64,000 bases of DNA from contig NZ_JAUSTY010000008.1 in assembly GCF_030813115.1 (NCBI RefSeq), positions 124,001 to 188,000 on the forward strand, given 5' to 3'. The position numbers and the translations under genes are program-made. This DNA comes from Bacillus horti. Lineage in GTDB: Bacteria; Bacillota; Bacilli; Caldalkalibacillales; JCM-10596. Under the pieces are notes generated by a model. The model was not told the origin of the DNA, did not search any database, and worked only from the letters and a program-made list of their open reading frames with translations. Numbering within the stretch: the stretch's first letter is position 1; the number at the start of each line of letters is the position of its first letter. Below, piece by piece: positions 42,450 to 49,833 of the stretch.

Positions 42450-43607
42450 TCATCCTCCTTTATATGAAAATATCTCTAGTAAAACCTTTTCCTCGCCTAG
42501 CTTCTCAAGCTCTTGAAGGGGTAATTGTAAATGAAATGCATTTTCAACAGATTTAAATCCTTTCACAGAATGATAGAAAAATAGCTTGTCCTGCTCTACT
42601 AACCCTTTATAGTAATAATAAAAGGGCTTGTCCCATTCTGAAAAAATGTCCTCCTTTAATTCATTTAACAGCTTTTTTGCCCCATCTAAGTCTCCGCGTT
42701 GCAGTAAATAGTAAGCATAGTTCGCTTGAGTTATAGGGTCCTCCGATAATTCTAAGGTAAACTCCCGATCAATTCTCCAATAGGATTCAATAAAGGATAA
42801 TGTCCGTTCACTCGTTCTAGCGTATTCCTCTTTCCCCGTTTGCAAATACATGAGCTTAGCCCGATCAAGATGTTCCTTGGCTTTCTCATAGTCTTCAAAA
42901 AGGTAGGATTGTCCCAGATTATCATAGGCTATCGCTTTAACATGGGGAATCACATCCTGCTCAATCACCTTCATACTATACTCTCTAGCCTTATCTACCT
43001 CGTTTTGATAAAGATAGACAACGTTCATCAGCATGCCCAGCCTAATGTTTAAGCAGTCTCTCATGAACAAGCTTTTAATGCTATTGATTTGTTGTTCTAA
43101 CCCATCTAGTAATTCAAAGGTTAGGTTTTGCTTGTTCATTTCATAATAGATGTACGCCGTAATAAACGTATGAAGGATCTGTACTTCTACCGTATTTGGA
43201 AAGTACTTTTTCAACGCATGCAGGAGCTCATCCTTATTTAGCTCACCCTTAACACGCATGAGCTCTAAATCATAAATTTTGGCCCATTCTCTATCTGTAG
43301 GATTAGAGGAGTCATATAGATTTTGCACAAGTCCTTCGGTAATATCCCATAGTCGATAAATCATACAGTATTCCATACAAAACCTAGCGTTCATGCTTTT
43401 TTGAGTTGGAGCATACTCAGCCATATACTCTTTTTCTTTATCTGGAAACAGCTCCTTAATTAGCTTTAAAACGGTCTCAAATTTCAATTCATCACGATCG
43501 TTAAGGAACCTCGATATTGTTGATTCACTAACCCCAACAATCTGAGCTAGCTTCTTTTGCCCCATTTGTTTGTTGTCTAAATGGTTAAGAATATGTACCT
43601 TTAACAT
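42450..43607 (-). CDS. AimR-like peptide-responsive HTH/TPR regulator (RRNPP family)
   Basis: A 385-residue protein. Residues 14-40 form an XRE-type HTH (GQKKLAQIVGVSESTISRFL); the remainder is a helical TPR array, as in AimR, Rap, PlcR and NprR. The middle block NLGQSYLFEDYEKAKEHL and the end (FYYYYKGLVEQDKLFFYHSV, then LPLQELEKLGEEKVLLE) recall phage SPbeta AimR, and length agrees. AimR binds DNA until its short peptide enters the TPR groove. ATG 43607 is preceded by GGGGGAAG; ATG 43643 lacks a ribosome site. The peptide gene is immediately downstream. No phage genes are adjacent. A Rap-type phosphatase is unlikely because of the HTH. Confidence 0.82.
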   Translation of the reverse strand: MLKVHILNHLDNKQMGQKKLAQIVGVSESTISRFLNDRDELKFETVLKLIKELFPDKEKEYMAEYAPTQKSMNARFCMEYCMIYRLWDITEGLVQNLYDSSNPTDREWAKIYDLELMRVKGELNKDELLHALKKYFPNTVEVQILHTFITAYIYYEMNKQNLTFELLDGLEQQINSIKSLFMRDCLNIRLGMLMNVVYLYQNEVDKAREYSMKVIEQDVIPHVKAIAYDNLGQSYLFEDYEKAKEHLDRAKLMYLQTGKEEYARTSERTLSFIESYWRIDREFTLELSEDPITQANYAYYLLQRGDLDGAKKLLNELKEDIFSEWDKPFYYYYKGLVEQDKLFFYHSVKGFKSVENAFHLQLPLQELEKLGEEKVLLEIFSYKGG

Positions 43608-43731
43608 CTTCTTCCCCCTACTAATCCAAATAAAATAAAACAATAATCATTAAATTCTGCTGAATCTCGCCAAATCCTGTAGGTCAATTTTCAATTTTTG
43701 CTAAAATTATTCAAGGAATATTCTGATAATA

Positions 43732-43771
43732 GGTGTAATTACAATTTATAACACCATTCAACTTTGGTCAA
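43732..43771 (-). promoter_or_regulatory. Promoter and overlapping palindrome upstream of the AimR-like gene
   Basis: On the minus strand TTGACC (43771-43766) and TAAATT (43748-43743) are 17 bases apart. The dyad GGTGTAAT-TACAATTT-ATAACACC (43732-43755, seven of eight pairs) covers the -10 element, which suits an autoregulatory operator. A Spo0A-box-like TGTCGAG lies at 43819-43825. Confidence 0.5.
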
Positions 43772-43838
43772 GTTAAAATTTAAAATTTGCGTATTTTATC
43801 TTCATTAATTTTACCATACTCGACAAAATGACAAAGAA

Positions 43839-43910
43839 AAAGTCCCGTTTCTACAGATCATAGAAACCAAATAAGGCTTGGCTTATGATCCATAAAAACG
43901 GGACACCCTG
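43839..43910 (-). terminator. Terminator of gabD
   Basis: GTCCCGTTT and AAACGGGAC form the base and GATCATA/TATGATC a second stem. On the minus strand TTTTTCTTT follows. It lies just after the gabD stop and upstream of the AimR-like promoter. Confidence 0.8.
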
Positions 43911-43931
43911 AGAAAACTTACTTACAATGAA

Positions 43932-45365
43932 TTACAAATGAATAGAGACATACTTCGTTTCTAAAAAGGCTTCGATCCCTTGACGTCCACCTTCTCTTCC
44001 TATACCACTTTCCTTCCAGCCTCCGAATGGAGCCTGTGCAGCGGCGGGTAAGCCATCGTTCCAGCCCACTATTCCATATTCCAGCCCTTCAGCTACTCGC
44101 ATTCCACGAGCTAGATTTTCCGTGAAAAAGTAGGCAGCCAAGCCGTAAGGAGAATGATTAGCCAGTTCTACGGCTTCCTCTTGAGTCTTAAAGGATTGGA
44201 TCGGCGCAACAGGACCAAAGGTTTCCTCATTCATAATAATCATAGACTGAGACACGTTTTTAAGGATGGTAGGCTCATAAAAGTACGTTCCCGAGGAGGT
44301 TGACCCTGAACCTCCGCAAACCACAGTTGCTCCATGCTTTACAGCATCCTGAACGTGCTGATCGACTTTTTCATAGGCATCTTCATTAATGAGGGGACCA
44401 ATATCGACTCCTTCTTCCTCTCCATTCCCAACCTTAAGCTTCTGTACCTCCTGAGCAAACCGTTCAATAAATGGCTCATAAATCCCTTCTTGAACGTAGA
44501 CCCGATTCGCACACACACAGGTCTGGCCAGCGTTACGGAACTTGGAGCCAACCACTCCTGCCACAGCCTTGTCTAGATCCGCATCATCGAAAACGATTAA
44601 TGGAGCGTGACCTCCCAGCTCTAGGGAAAGTTTCTTTAGCTGCTCAGAGCCTTGCTCCATCAGGATTTTACCAACCTCTGTTGATCCGGTAAACGTGACC
44701 TTTCGAACCCTTTCATCCTTCATACAGGTCTCTGAAAACGCAGAGGCAGAGCCCGGTGTCAGCTGTATCACTCCCCTTGGGAAGCCTGCCTCCTGGGCTA
44801 GCTCCATTAACCTTACTGCCGTCAAAGGAGTATCACTAGAAGGCTTAATTACCACCGTACAGCCTGCCGCTAAGGCTGGTGCTATTTTCCGTGTGATCAT
44901 TGCTGCCGGGAAATTCCATGGTGTAATGGCTGCCACTACACCTACAGGCTGCTTTAGAACTAGGATACGCTTGTCTTGGTCTCCAGCAGGTATCGTTTCA
45001 CCGTATACCCGCTTTCCTTCCTCCGCATACCATTCGACAAACCCAGCCGCATACACAACCTCACCCTGTGCTTCCTTGTAGGGCTTACCCATCTCCTTAG
45101 TAATGCAATGGGCTAGCTCCTCTTGGTGATCCAGAATGAGTTGATACCATTTATATAAAAGTTCAGAACGCTTCTTGGCCGTTAGTCTTGCCCAGCCCTC
45201 TAGCGCTTCACTTGCTCCATCTATCGCTTTTTGTACATCCTCTTTACCTGCCGAGGCTACTTCTCCCACTGTCTCCCCAGTGGCAGGATTACGAATCGTT
45301 AAAACCTCATCGGACGATACAGGATCACACCAATCTCCATTAATAAATAGCTTTGCTTTCTTCAT
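43932..45365 (-). CDS. gabD: NAD(P)-dependent succinate-semialdehyde dehydrogenase
   Basis: A 477-residue class-I aldehyde dehydrogenase. Catalytic Glu lies in LELGGHAPLIVFDDADLD and the nucleophilic Cys in FRNAGQTCVCANRVYV, the sequence type of GabD. The NAD-binding segment TPWNFPAAMITRKIAPALAA is also typical, as is the end GWKESGIGREGGRQGIEAFL. It should oxidise succinate semialdehyde to succinate, as in GABA degradation; related aldehydes such as glutarate semialdehyde are possible. It is monocistronic with its own terminator. No gabT or transporter gene is adjacent. Confidence 0.9.
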   Translation of the reverse strand: MKKAKLFINGDWCDPVSSDEVLTIRNPATGETVGEVASAGKEDVQKAIDGASEALEGWARLTAKKRSELLYKWYQLILDHQEELAHCITKEMGKPYKEAQGEVVYAAGFVEWYAEEGKRVYGETIPAGDQDKRILVLKQPVGVVAAITPWNFPAAMITRKIAPALAAGCTVVIKPSSDTPLTAVRLMELAQEAGFPRGVIQLTPGSASAFSETCMKDERVRKVTFTGSTEVGKILMEQGSEQLKKLSLELGGHAPLIVFDDADLDKAVAGVVGSKFRNAGQTCVCANRVYVQEGIYEPFIERFAQEVQKLKVGNGEEEGVDIGPLINEDAYEKVDQHVQDAVKHGATVVCGGSGSTSSGTYFYEPTILKNVSQSMIIMNEETFGPVAPIQSFKTQEEAVELANHSPYGLAAYFFTENLARGMRVAEGLEYGIVGWNDGLPAAAQAPFGGWKESGIGREGGRQGIEAFLETKYVSIHL

Positions 45366-45548
45366 CTTAGCTTCCTCCTTCTGTTTTTTAGCTCAGGACA
45401 CGAATTAAGACCTTGTATACGTTGGATGGCTCACCTTTCATTTGTAACAACTTTTATAACTAACACTTATCGTATACTTTCCCACTTTTACAGAGATTAA
45501 AAACTAGAATAATACATTAAATTAGTATATCTCTTTAGGAGAACATTT

Positions 45549-45584
45549 AAAAAAGAGGCTCTTCCTTAAAGAAGTAACCTCTTT
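45549..45584 (-). terminator. Terminator after the chromate transporter pair
   Basis: AAAGAGG/CCTCTTT with inner CTTC/GAAG on the minus strand, followed by a run of T, about 40 bases after the second CHR gene. Confidence 0.7.
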
Positions 45585-45622
45585 GTGTTTTTTGTATCTA
45601 CACCTTTTAAAACCGTAAAGCC

Positions 45623-46156
45623 TTAGCTCAGAAAGATTGCTCCGTAAACCAGAGCACCTAGAATCACAAACGCAGGGTGTACCTTCCATTGTTCCATCAG
45701 CAGCAAGCTAGCTCCCCCGATAAAAATCGTTTGAAGAGTCCCTGAATCCTCCCAAGAGCTAAAAAAGAACTCATACGCTAAAACGCCTAATAAAACAGCA
45801 ATCGTAGGACGAATCAGTCCCGTCATTTTTTTGACCTTTGGTGAATCCTTAAACTTATATAAAAGTCCTAATAATAAAATCATAGCCAATAAGGTTGGTG
45901 CAACTGTAGCAAATAAAGCCATGAAGGAGCCAAACCAGCCTCCTACCTCATAGCCGATATAACCCGCCATTTTCGTTGCGATAGGACCAGGCAATGCATT
46001 TCCCAGAGCCAGAAGCTCACCAAATTGATCATTCGTCAGCCAACCATAACGATTAACCACCTCAATTTGAATGAGGGGAATAGATGAAGGACCTCCACCA
46101 TAACCAACAATCCCCGGTATAAAAAAAGCTAAAAAGATGTGCCAGTACAACAGCAT
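45623..46156 (-). CDS. ywrA: Chromate transporter, single CHR domain (YwrA-like)
   Basis: A 177-residue membrane protein with one CHR domain. The hallmark GIVGYGGGPSSIPLIQIEVV is near residue 15, followed by GELLALGNALPGPIATKMAG with the conserved proline. About six helices. Short CHR proteins act in pairs of opposite membrane topology; the partner gene ends 112 bases upstream. In B. subtilis the equivalent pair (Chr3N/Chr3C, ywrB-ywrA) confers chromate resistance by efflux. The gene names are by synteny with the nearby Lrp and GGT genes. Confidence 0.87.
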   Translation of the reverse strand: MLLYWHIFLAFFIPGIVGYGGGPSSIPLIQIEVVNRYGWLTNDQFGELLALGNALPGPIATKMAGYIGYEVGGWFGSFMALFATVAPTLLAMILLLGLLYKFKDSPKVKKMTGLIRPTIAVLLGVLAYEFFFSSWEDSGTLQTIFIGGASLLLMEQWKVHPAFVILGALVYGAIFLS

Positions 46157-46268
46157 AAGCTTCCTCCGTTACTTCTCGTTAAATTTATTTTCTCCCATTT
46201 ATAGGTTTACAGGCTTGTAACCCCCGTAAGTCATAATTGATTTCCATAAAAGTTTACCCACTTAAAAT

Positions 46269-46847
46269 TTACTCCTTTTTCTGCTCCACTTTAGCTTGTT
46301 CAGGTTTTTTCGCCCCACTTAGCAATCCATAGATAAGTAACACACCAATCAGAATGGCAGGGTGTAAGTGTAGAAATTGATAAGACACTAAACTAATAAC
46401 CCCTAACAATATAGTTGCGGTCCAGCCTAGACCTTTTTGTGATTGCTTGAAAAAAGAATACGCTAGTGTTAGAAGCATCACTCCTACCACAGGTCCAATC
46501 GCTTGCGTCATGCCCTGAACGATAGGAGAATCCCTTAGCGAAGCTAGAAACCCTATAAGAACAATCATTAAAATGACAGTAGGTAGTACGGTTGCAATCG
46601 TAGCGTTAAGTAGCCCAACGATGCCTCCTACACGATAGCCGATATAGCCAGACATCTTCGTATTAATAGGACCCGGTAGCGTATTGCCTAATGCTAAGAC
46701 ATCGCTGAACTCATTGTCGTCCATCCATTTATATTGCTCGACAACCTCTTTATGGACCAAAGGGATTGTTGAGGGTCCCCCTCCATAGCCCAGCATAGAG
46801 GAGCGGAAAAAAGCGATAAAAATATCTCTTTGTAGCTTAAAATCCAT
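46269..46847 (-). CDS. ywrB: Chromate transporter, single CHR domain (YwrB-like)
   Basis: A 192-residue CHR-domain protein homologous to its neighbour (SMLGYGGGPSTIPLVHKEVV, then DVLALGNTLPGPINTKMSG). The C-terminal tail is charged (KKPEQAKVEQKKE). It is the first gene of the pair and is divergent from the Lrp-family regulator, with only 128 bases between starts, so both promoters share one control region. It should heterodimerise with the downstream CHR protein for chromate or another oxyanion. Confidence 0.87.
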   Translation of the reverse strand: MDFKLQRDIFIAFFRSSMLGYGGGPSTIPLVHKEVVEQYKWMDDNEFSDVLALGNTLPGPINTKMSGYIGYRVGGIVGLLNATIATVLPTVILMIVLIGFLASLRDSPIVQGMTQAIGPVVGVMLLTLAYSFFKQSQKGLGWTATILLGVISLVSYQFLHLHPAILIGVLLIYGLLSGAKKPEQAKVEQKKE

Positions 46848-46889
46848 CGGTACAGTGTACCTCCTCAGTTAATATTGATCTAATCTTGG

Positions 46890-46952
46890 ATGACAGTACA
46901 TCTATCTTTGTATATAATGAATGCTAGTCAACGTATCTCTGAATGAGAGATA
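46890..46952 (+). promoter_or_regulatory. Promoter and dyad before the Lrp-type regulator
   Basis: ATGACA (46890-46895) and TATAAT (46913-46918) are 17 bases apart and precede the regulator ATG by 57 bases. The dyad TATCTCT-GAATG-AGAGATA (46934-46952) lies just downstream in the leader, a candidate autoregulatory operator of the Lrp-family product. Confidence 0.6.
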
Positions 46953-46975
46953 TGAACAAATAATAAGGTGATAAA

Positions 46976-47425
46976 ATGAAATTAGATGACATTGATTTAA
47001 AGCTTATCAAGCTCCTTACCGACAATGGACGCATGTCATATGTTGATTTAGCCAAAGAGCTAGGTCTTTCTCATGTTTCCGTTAGGGAGCGTGTGAATCA
47101 GTTAAAGGATGAAGGTGTCATTGAAAAATTCAGCGTCGTCATCAATTCCGAAAAAGTGGGCAAAACGGTATCCGCCTTCTTTGAAGTGGATTGTGAGCCA
47201 ACAGCCCTTGTTTCTGTAGCTGAAGAACTGGCTGAAAATCCTCGGGTAGCAAGCTGCTACCAGATGACAGGACCTAGTACGCTGCATATGCACGTTTTAG
47301 TTCAGGACTTTGTTGAGCTAGAGCATTTTATTAATGAAGAGCTTTACGCCCTAAAAGGAATCAACCGAGTAGAAAGTCATATTCTATTACGCCGTTTTAA
47401 GAGTCGTAACGGTTTAAAGCTCTAA
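46976..47425 (+). CDS. ywrC: Lrp/AsnC-family regulator (YwrC/ChrS-like)
   Basis: A 149-residue Lrp-type protein. The N-terminal winged HTH is IDLKLIKLLTDNGRMSYVDL, LAKELGLSHVSVRERVNQLK. The C-terminal RAM domain (about 65-145) contains VASCYQMTGPSTLHMHVLV with the ligand-pocket glycine. In B. subtilis YwrC (ChrS) represses the chromate pair of its own operon; here it is divergent from the pair but close enough to control it. It ends in GLKL, normal length. A large imperfect hairpin follows. Confidence 0.88.
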   Translation: MKLDDIDLKLIKLLTDNGRMSYVDLAKELGLSHVSVRERVNQLKDEGVIEKFSVVINSEKVGKTVSAFFEVDCEPTALVSVAEELAENPRVASCYQMTGPSTLHMHVLVQDFVELEHFINEELYALKGINRVESHILLRRFKSRNGLKL

Positions 47426-47587
47426 GAATTTTTTTGAGAATAAAATGGCTCTATTGCTGTAGGACGCTATTAAAGAGCTCCTATCCGATAGGAATTCCAG
47501 TCTAGATTCCTGTTGATAGAAGTAACTATTTATCTAGCGGCATCTAGCTATATGCTGTTCCAAAAGTTGAACAAAAGAAAAAGGCTA

Positions 47588-47692
47588 AGGGCTGACTCAG
47601 TTCGTGATGATACCCATGGTTCATTAGATATGCTATCTAGTAACCAGGTTTCAAGTCACATTCTGAGCTAGCCCCTTTTCTTTTTCTATATT
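47588..47692 (+). terminator. Branched terminator-like structure after the Lrp gene
   Basis: AGGGCT-GA-CTCAG pairs with CTGAG-CT-AGCCC, enclosing ATGGTT/AACCA and AGATA-TGC-TATCT hairpins, and is followed by CTTTTCTTTTTC. The preceding stretch (47426-47587) shows no gene. Confidence 0.5.
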
Positions 47693-47757
47693 TTTAAACA
47701 GAACAACCTCTTTTATCCTGCCATATAACTTGTCAAATGATCATTCTACTCAATTTT

Positions 47758-49377
47758 CTACCAAGCGGCAATCGCTCCATCTGTACGCGACTCCGTCCCC
47801 CCGTTAAGCACACCTGTTTCAGGATCTCTCCAAATGATTTGTCCTCTTCCAAAGCTTCCTGTATCGATCGTCTTATGAATCTGATGTCCCTTACGCACTA
47901 ACGCTTGAGCAATATGATCTGGGAAATGAGGTTCAACATGTACAACCTTATCCTTCATCCACTGCCATCTCGGTGCATCTAATGCCGCTTGTGGATTCAA
48001 AGCGAAATCAATCGTATTCATCACCACCTGAGCATGACCCTGTGGCTGCATAAAACCACCCATCACGCCAAATGGCCCGACGGCATGATCTCCCTTGGTT
48101 AAAAAGCCCGGGATAATCGTATGGAGTGTTCTTTTACCTGGTGCAAGGGCGTTATCATGAGCTGGATCCAGCGAAAAATTATGTCCACGGTTCTGTAGCG
48201 CAATACCTGTTCCAGGAATCACGATACCTGAACCAAAGCCCATATAGTTACTTTGGATAAAGGACACCATATTCCCTTCCCCATCTGCCGTAGCCAGATA
48301 CACCGTACCACCCCTTGGTGGCTGCCCTGCTTCTGGAGTTAGAGCTTCCTCTCCAATTAAGGCACGACGTTGCTCAGCGTATTTGTCAGAAAGTAAATCC
48401 TCTACCTTCACCTTCATATGCTTTGAATCAGTGATATACGCTAAGCCATCACTGAACGCTAGCTTCATCGCTTCGATTTGTTTATGGTACGTTTCTGTAC
48501 TTTCCTTCTCCGTAAACGTATAGCCTTTCAGTACATTCAAAGCTAATAAGGCAATCAACCCTTGCCCGTTTGGTGGAATCTCCCACACATCATAGCCTTT
48601 GTAATGAACTTTAATGGGATCAACCCATTCAGGCTGATATTGCGCTAGATCCTCATAGCGAATATATCCACCGTACTGTTTGGAAAATGTATCAATTTGC
48701 TGAGCAATTTCTCCACGGTAAAATGACTCACCCTTAGTTTCAGCTATGGATCTCAACGTTTTGGCATGGCCTTCAGAGCTCCATACCTCTCCAATTTGAG
48801 GAGCACGCCCCTTAGGAGCAAACGTCTCAAACCAAGCTTTAAACTCGTCTCCCTTTAAGTTTGCTGAGTAGTTTTTATAGGCTGACAACCAATACTTCCC
48901 TAGAATCGGCGTTAAAGGATAACCCTCTTCGGCATACTGAATCGCTGGCTGAAGGACTTCCTCTAAAGGAAGCTTCCCGAAACGTTCAGATAGGGCAACC
49001 CAAGCAGAGGGGGCACCAGGAACGGTAACTGGAGTTAAGCCAAACTTAGGCATTTCCGTGTGACCTTGTGCCTTAAGAGCATCAATAGAAAGGCTTTGAG
49101 GGGCCGGTCCACTAGCGTTTAAGCCGTGAAGCTTTCCTTTTGTCCAAACTAAAGCAAAGGCGTCTCCCCCTATGCCATTTGAGGTAGGCTCAAGGACGGT
49201 TAAGCAGGCTGCCGTTGCAATAGCAGCATCGATGGCATTCCCACCCTTTTTGATGATATCCAGTCCGGCCTGAGCGGCTAAAGGCTGTGATGTAGCAACC
49301 ATCCCTTTGTTCGCGAATACAGTTGTACGCTGAGAAGCATACGGATAGTACAGAGAATCATAATGAGGCATTGACAT
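47758..49377 (-). CDS. ywrD: Gamma-glutamyltransferase-like Ntn hydrolase (YwrD-like)
   Basis: A 539-residue gamma-glutamyltranspeptidase-family protein without signal peptide, so probably cytoplasmic like YwrD. The large-subunit part has NAIDAAIATAACLTVLEPTS and NGIGGDAFALVW. Autocleavage should occur before Thr in PPRGGTVYLATADGEGNMVS, followed by SNYMGFGSGIVIPGTGIALQ and the substrate-loop FGVMGGFMQPQGHAQVVMN. The substrate is not known and real transpeptidase activity may be weak. Adjacency to CHR genes and an Lrp regulator repeats the B. subtilis ywrABCD neighbourhood. GGGGGAAC precedes ATG 49377. Confidence 0.88.
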   Translation of the reverse strand: MSMPHYDSLYYPYASQRTTVFANKGMVATSQPLAAQAGLDIIKKGGNAIDAAIATAACLTVLEPTSNGIGGDAFALVWTKGKLHGLNASGPAPQSLSIDALKAQGHTEMPKFGLTPVTVPGAPSAWVALSERFGKLPLEEVLQPAIQYAEEGYPLTPILGKYWLSAYKNYSANLKGDEFKAWFETFAPKGRAPQIGEVWSSEGHAKTLRSIAETKGESFYRGEIAQQIDTFSKQYGGYIRYEDLAQYQPEWVDPIKVHYKGYDVWEIPPNGQGLIALLALNVLKGYTFTEKESTETYHKQIEAMKLAFSDGLAYITDSKHMKVKVEDLLSDKYAEQRRALIGEEALTPEAGQPPRGGTVYLATADGEGNMVSFIQSNYMGFGSGIVIPGTGIALQNRGHNFSLDPAHDNALAPGKRTLHTIIPGFLTKGDHAVGPFGVMGGFMQPQGHAQVVMNTIDFALNPQAALDAPRWQWMKDKVVHVEPHFPDHIAQALVRKGHQIHKTIDTGSFGRGQIIWRDPETGVLNGGTESRTDGAIAAW

Positions 49378-49398
49378 GTTCCCCCTAGCATTAAAATA

Positions 49399-49418
49399 GT
49401 CTTGATCTTAGACAAGAC
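49399..49418. promoter_or_regulatory. Inverted repeat upstream of the GGT-like gene
   Basis: GTCTTG-ATCTTAGA-CAAGAC is a perfect six-base dyad with an eight-base spacer, 22-41 bases before the start codon. It is a possible operator; no regulator is identified. The rest of the gap to 49617 is AT-rich and without genes. Confidence 0.35.
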
Positions 49419-49617
49419 AAACGAACAATTCTACATTTTTTAAAAATGTATGAGAAAAAAATATAATGATGTAAGGAATCTATAAAAAATGATAACAAAT
49501 TGTTTGTTTTTTATTATAAATGATGTTTTTTTGAAAGTCTACAAAACTCCCTATAGCGTCATAGATTAATGCTATACAACTTTCCACCAAAATCACTAGA
49601 TTTTTCTCCAAGATAAA

Positions 49618-49650
49618 AAGGCTGTTCCAAGATTTTCTTGGAACAGCCTT
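49618..49650 (-). terminator. Strong terminator downstream of the bpr-like gene
   Basis: AAGGCTGTTCCAAGA pairs perfectly with TCTTGGAACAGCCTT around TTT, and a T-run follows on the minus strand. It is about 180 bases after the protease stop. Confidence 0.8.
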
Positions 49651-49833
49651 GATTAAGCATCAAAAGGTTGCTTCAGGACAGCCTAGCTCTAGATTTACCT
49701 AATGGAGGAATACACCACATTAGACATCTATTCCAGCCTGTTAATCTTCTTGCTATTTAGTTTTAATTTTTATTCCATGGAGGTTTTTCCTCGGCTCTCA
49801 GCTGAGGTGTACCCTTCAACTACTTTTTAGCCT

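Noticed and set aside
42450-43607. Rap-type response-regulator phosphatase
   Set aside because: Rap proteins lack an N-terminal DNA-binding HTH. This protein has one and its C-terminus is nearer to AimR.
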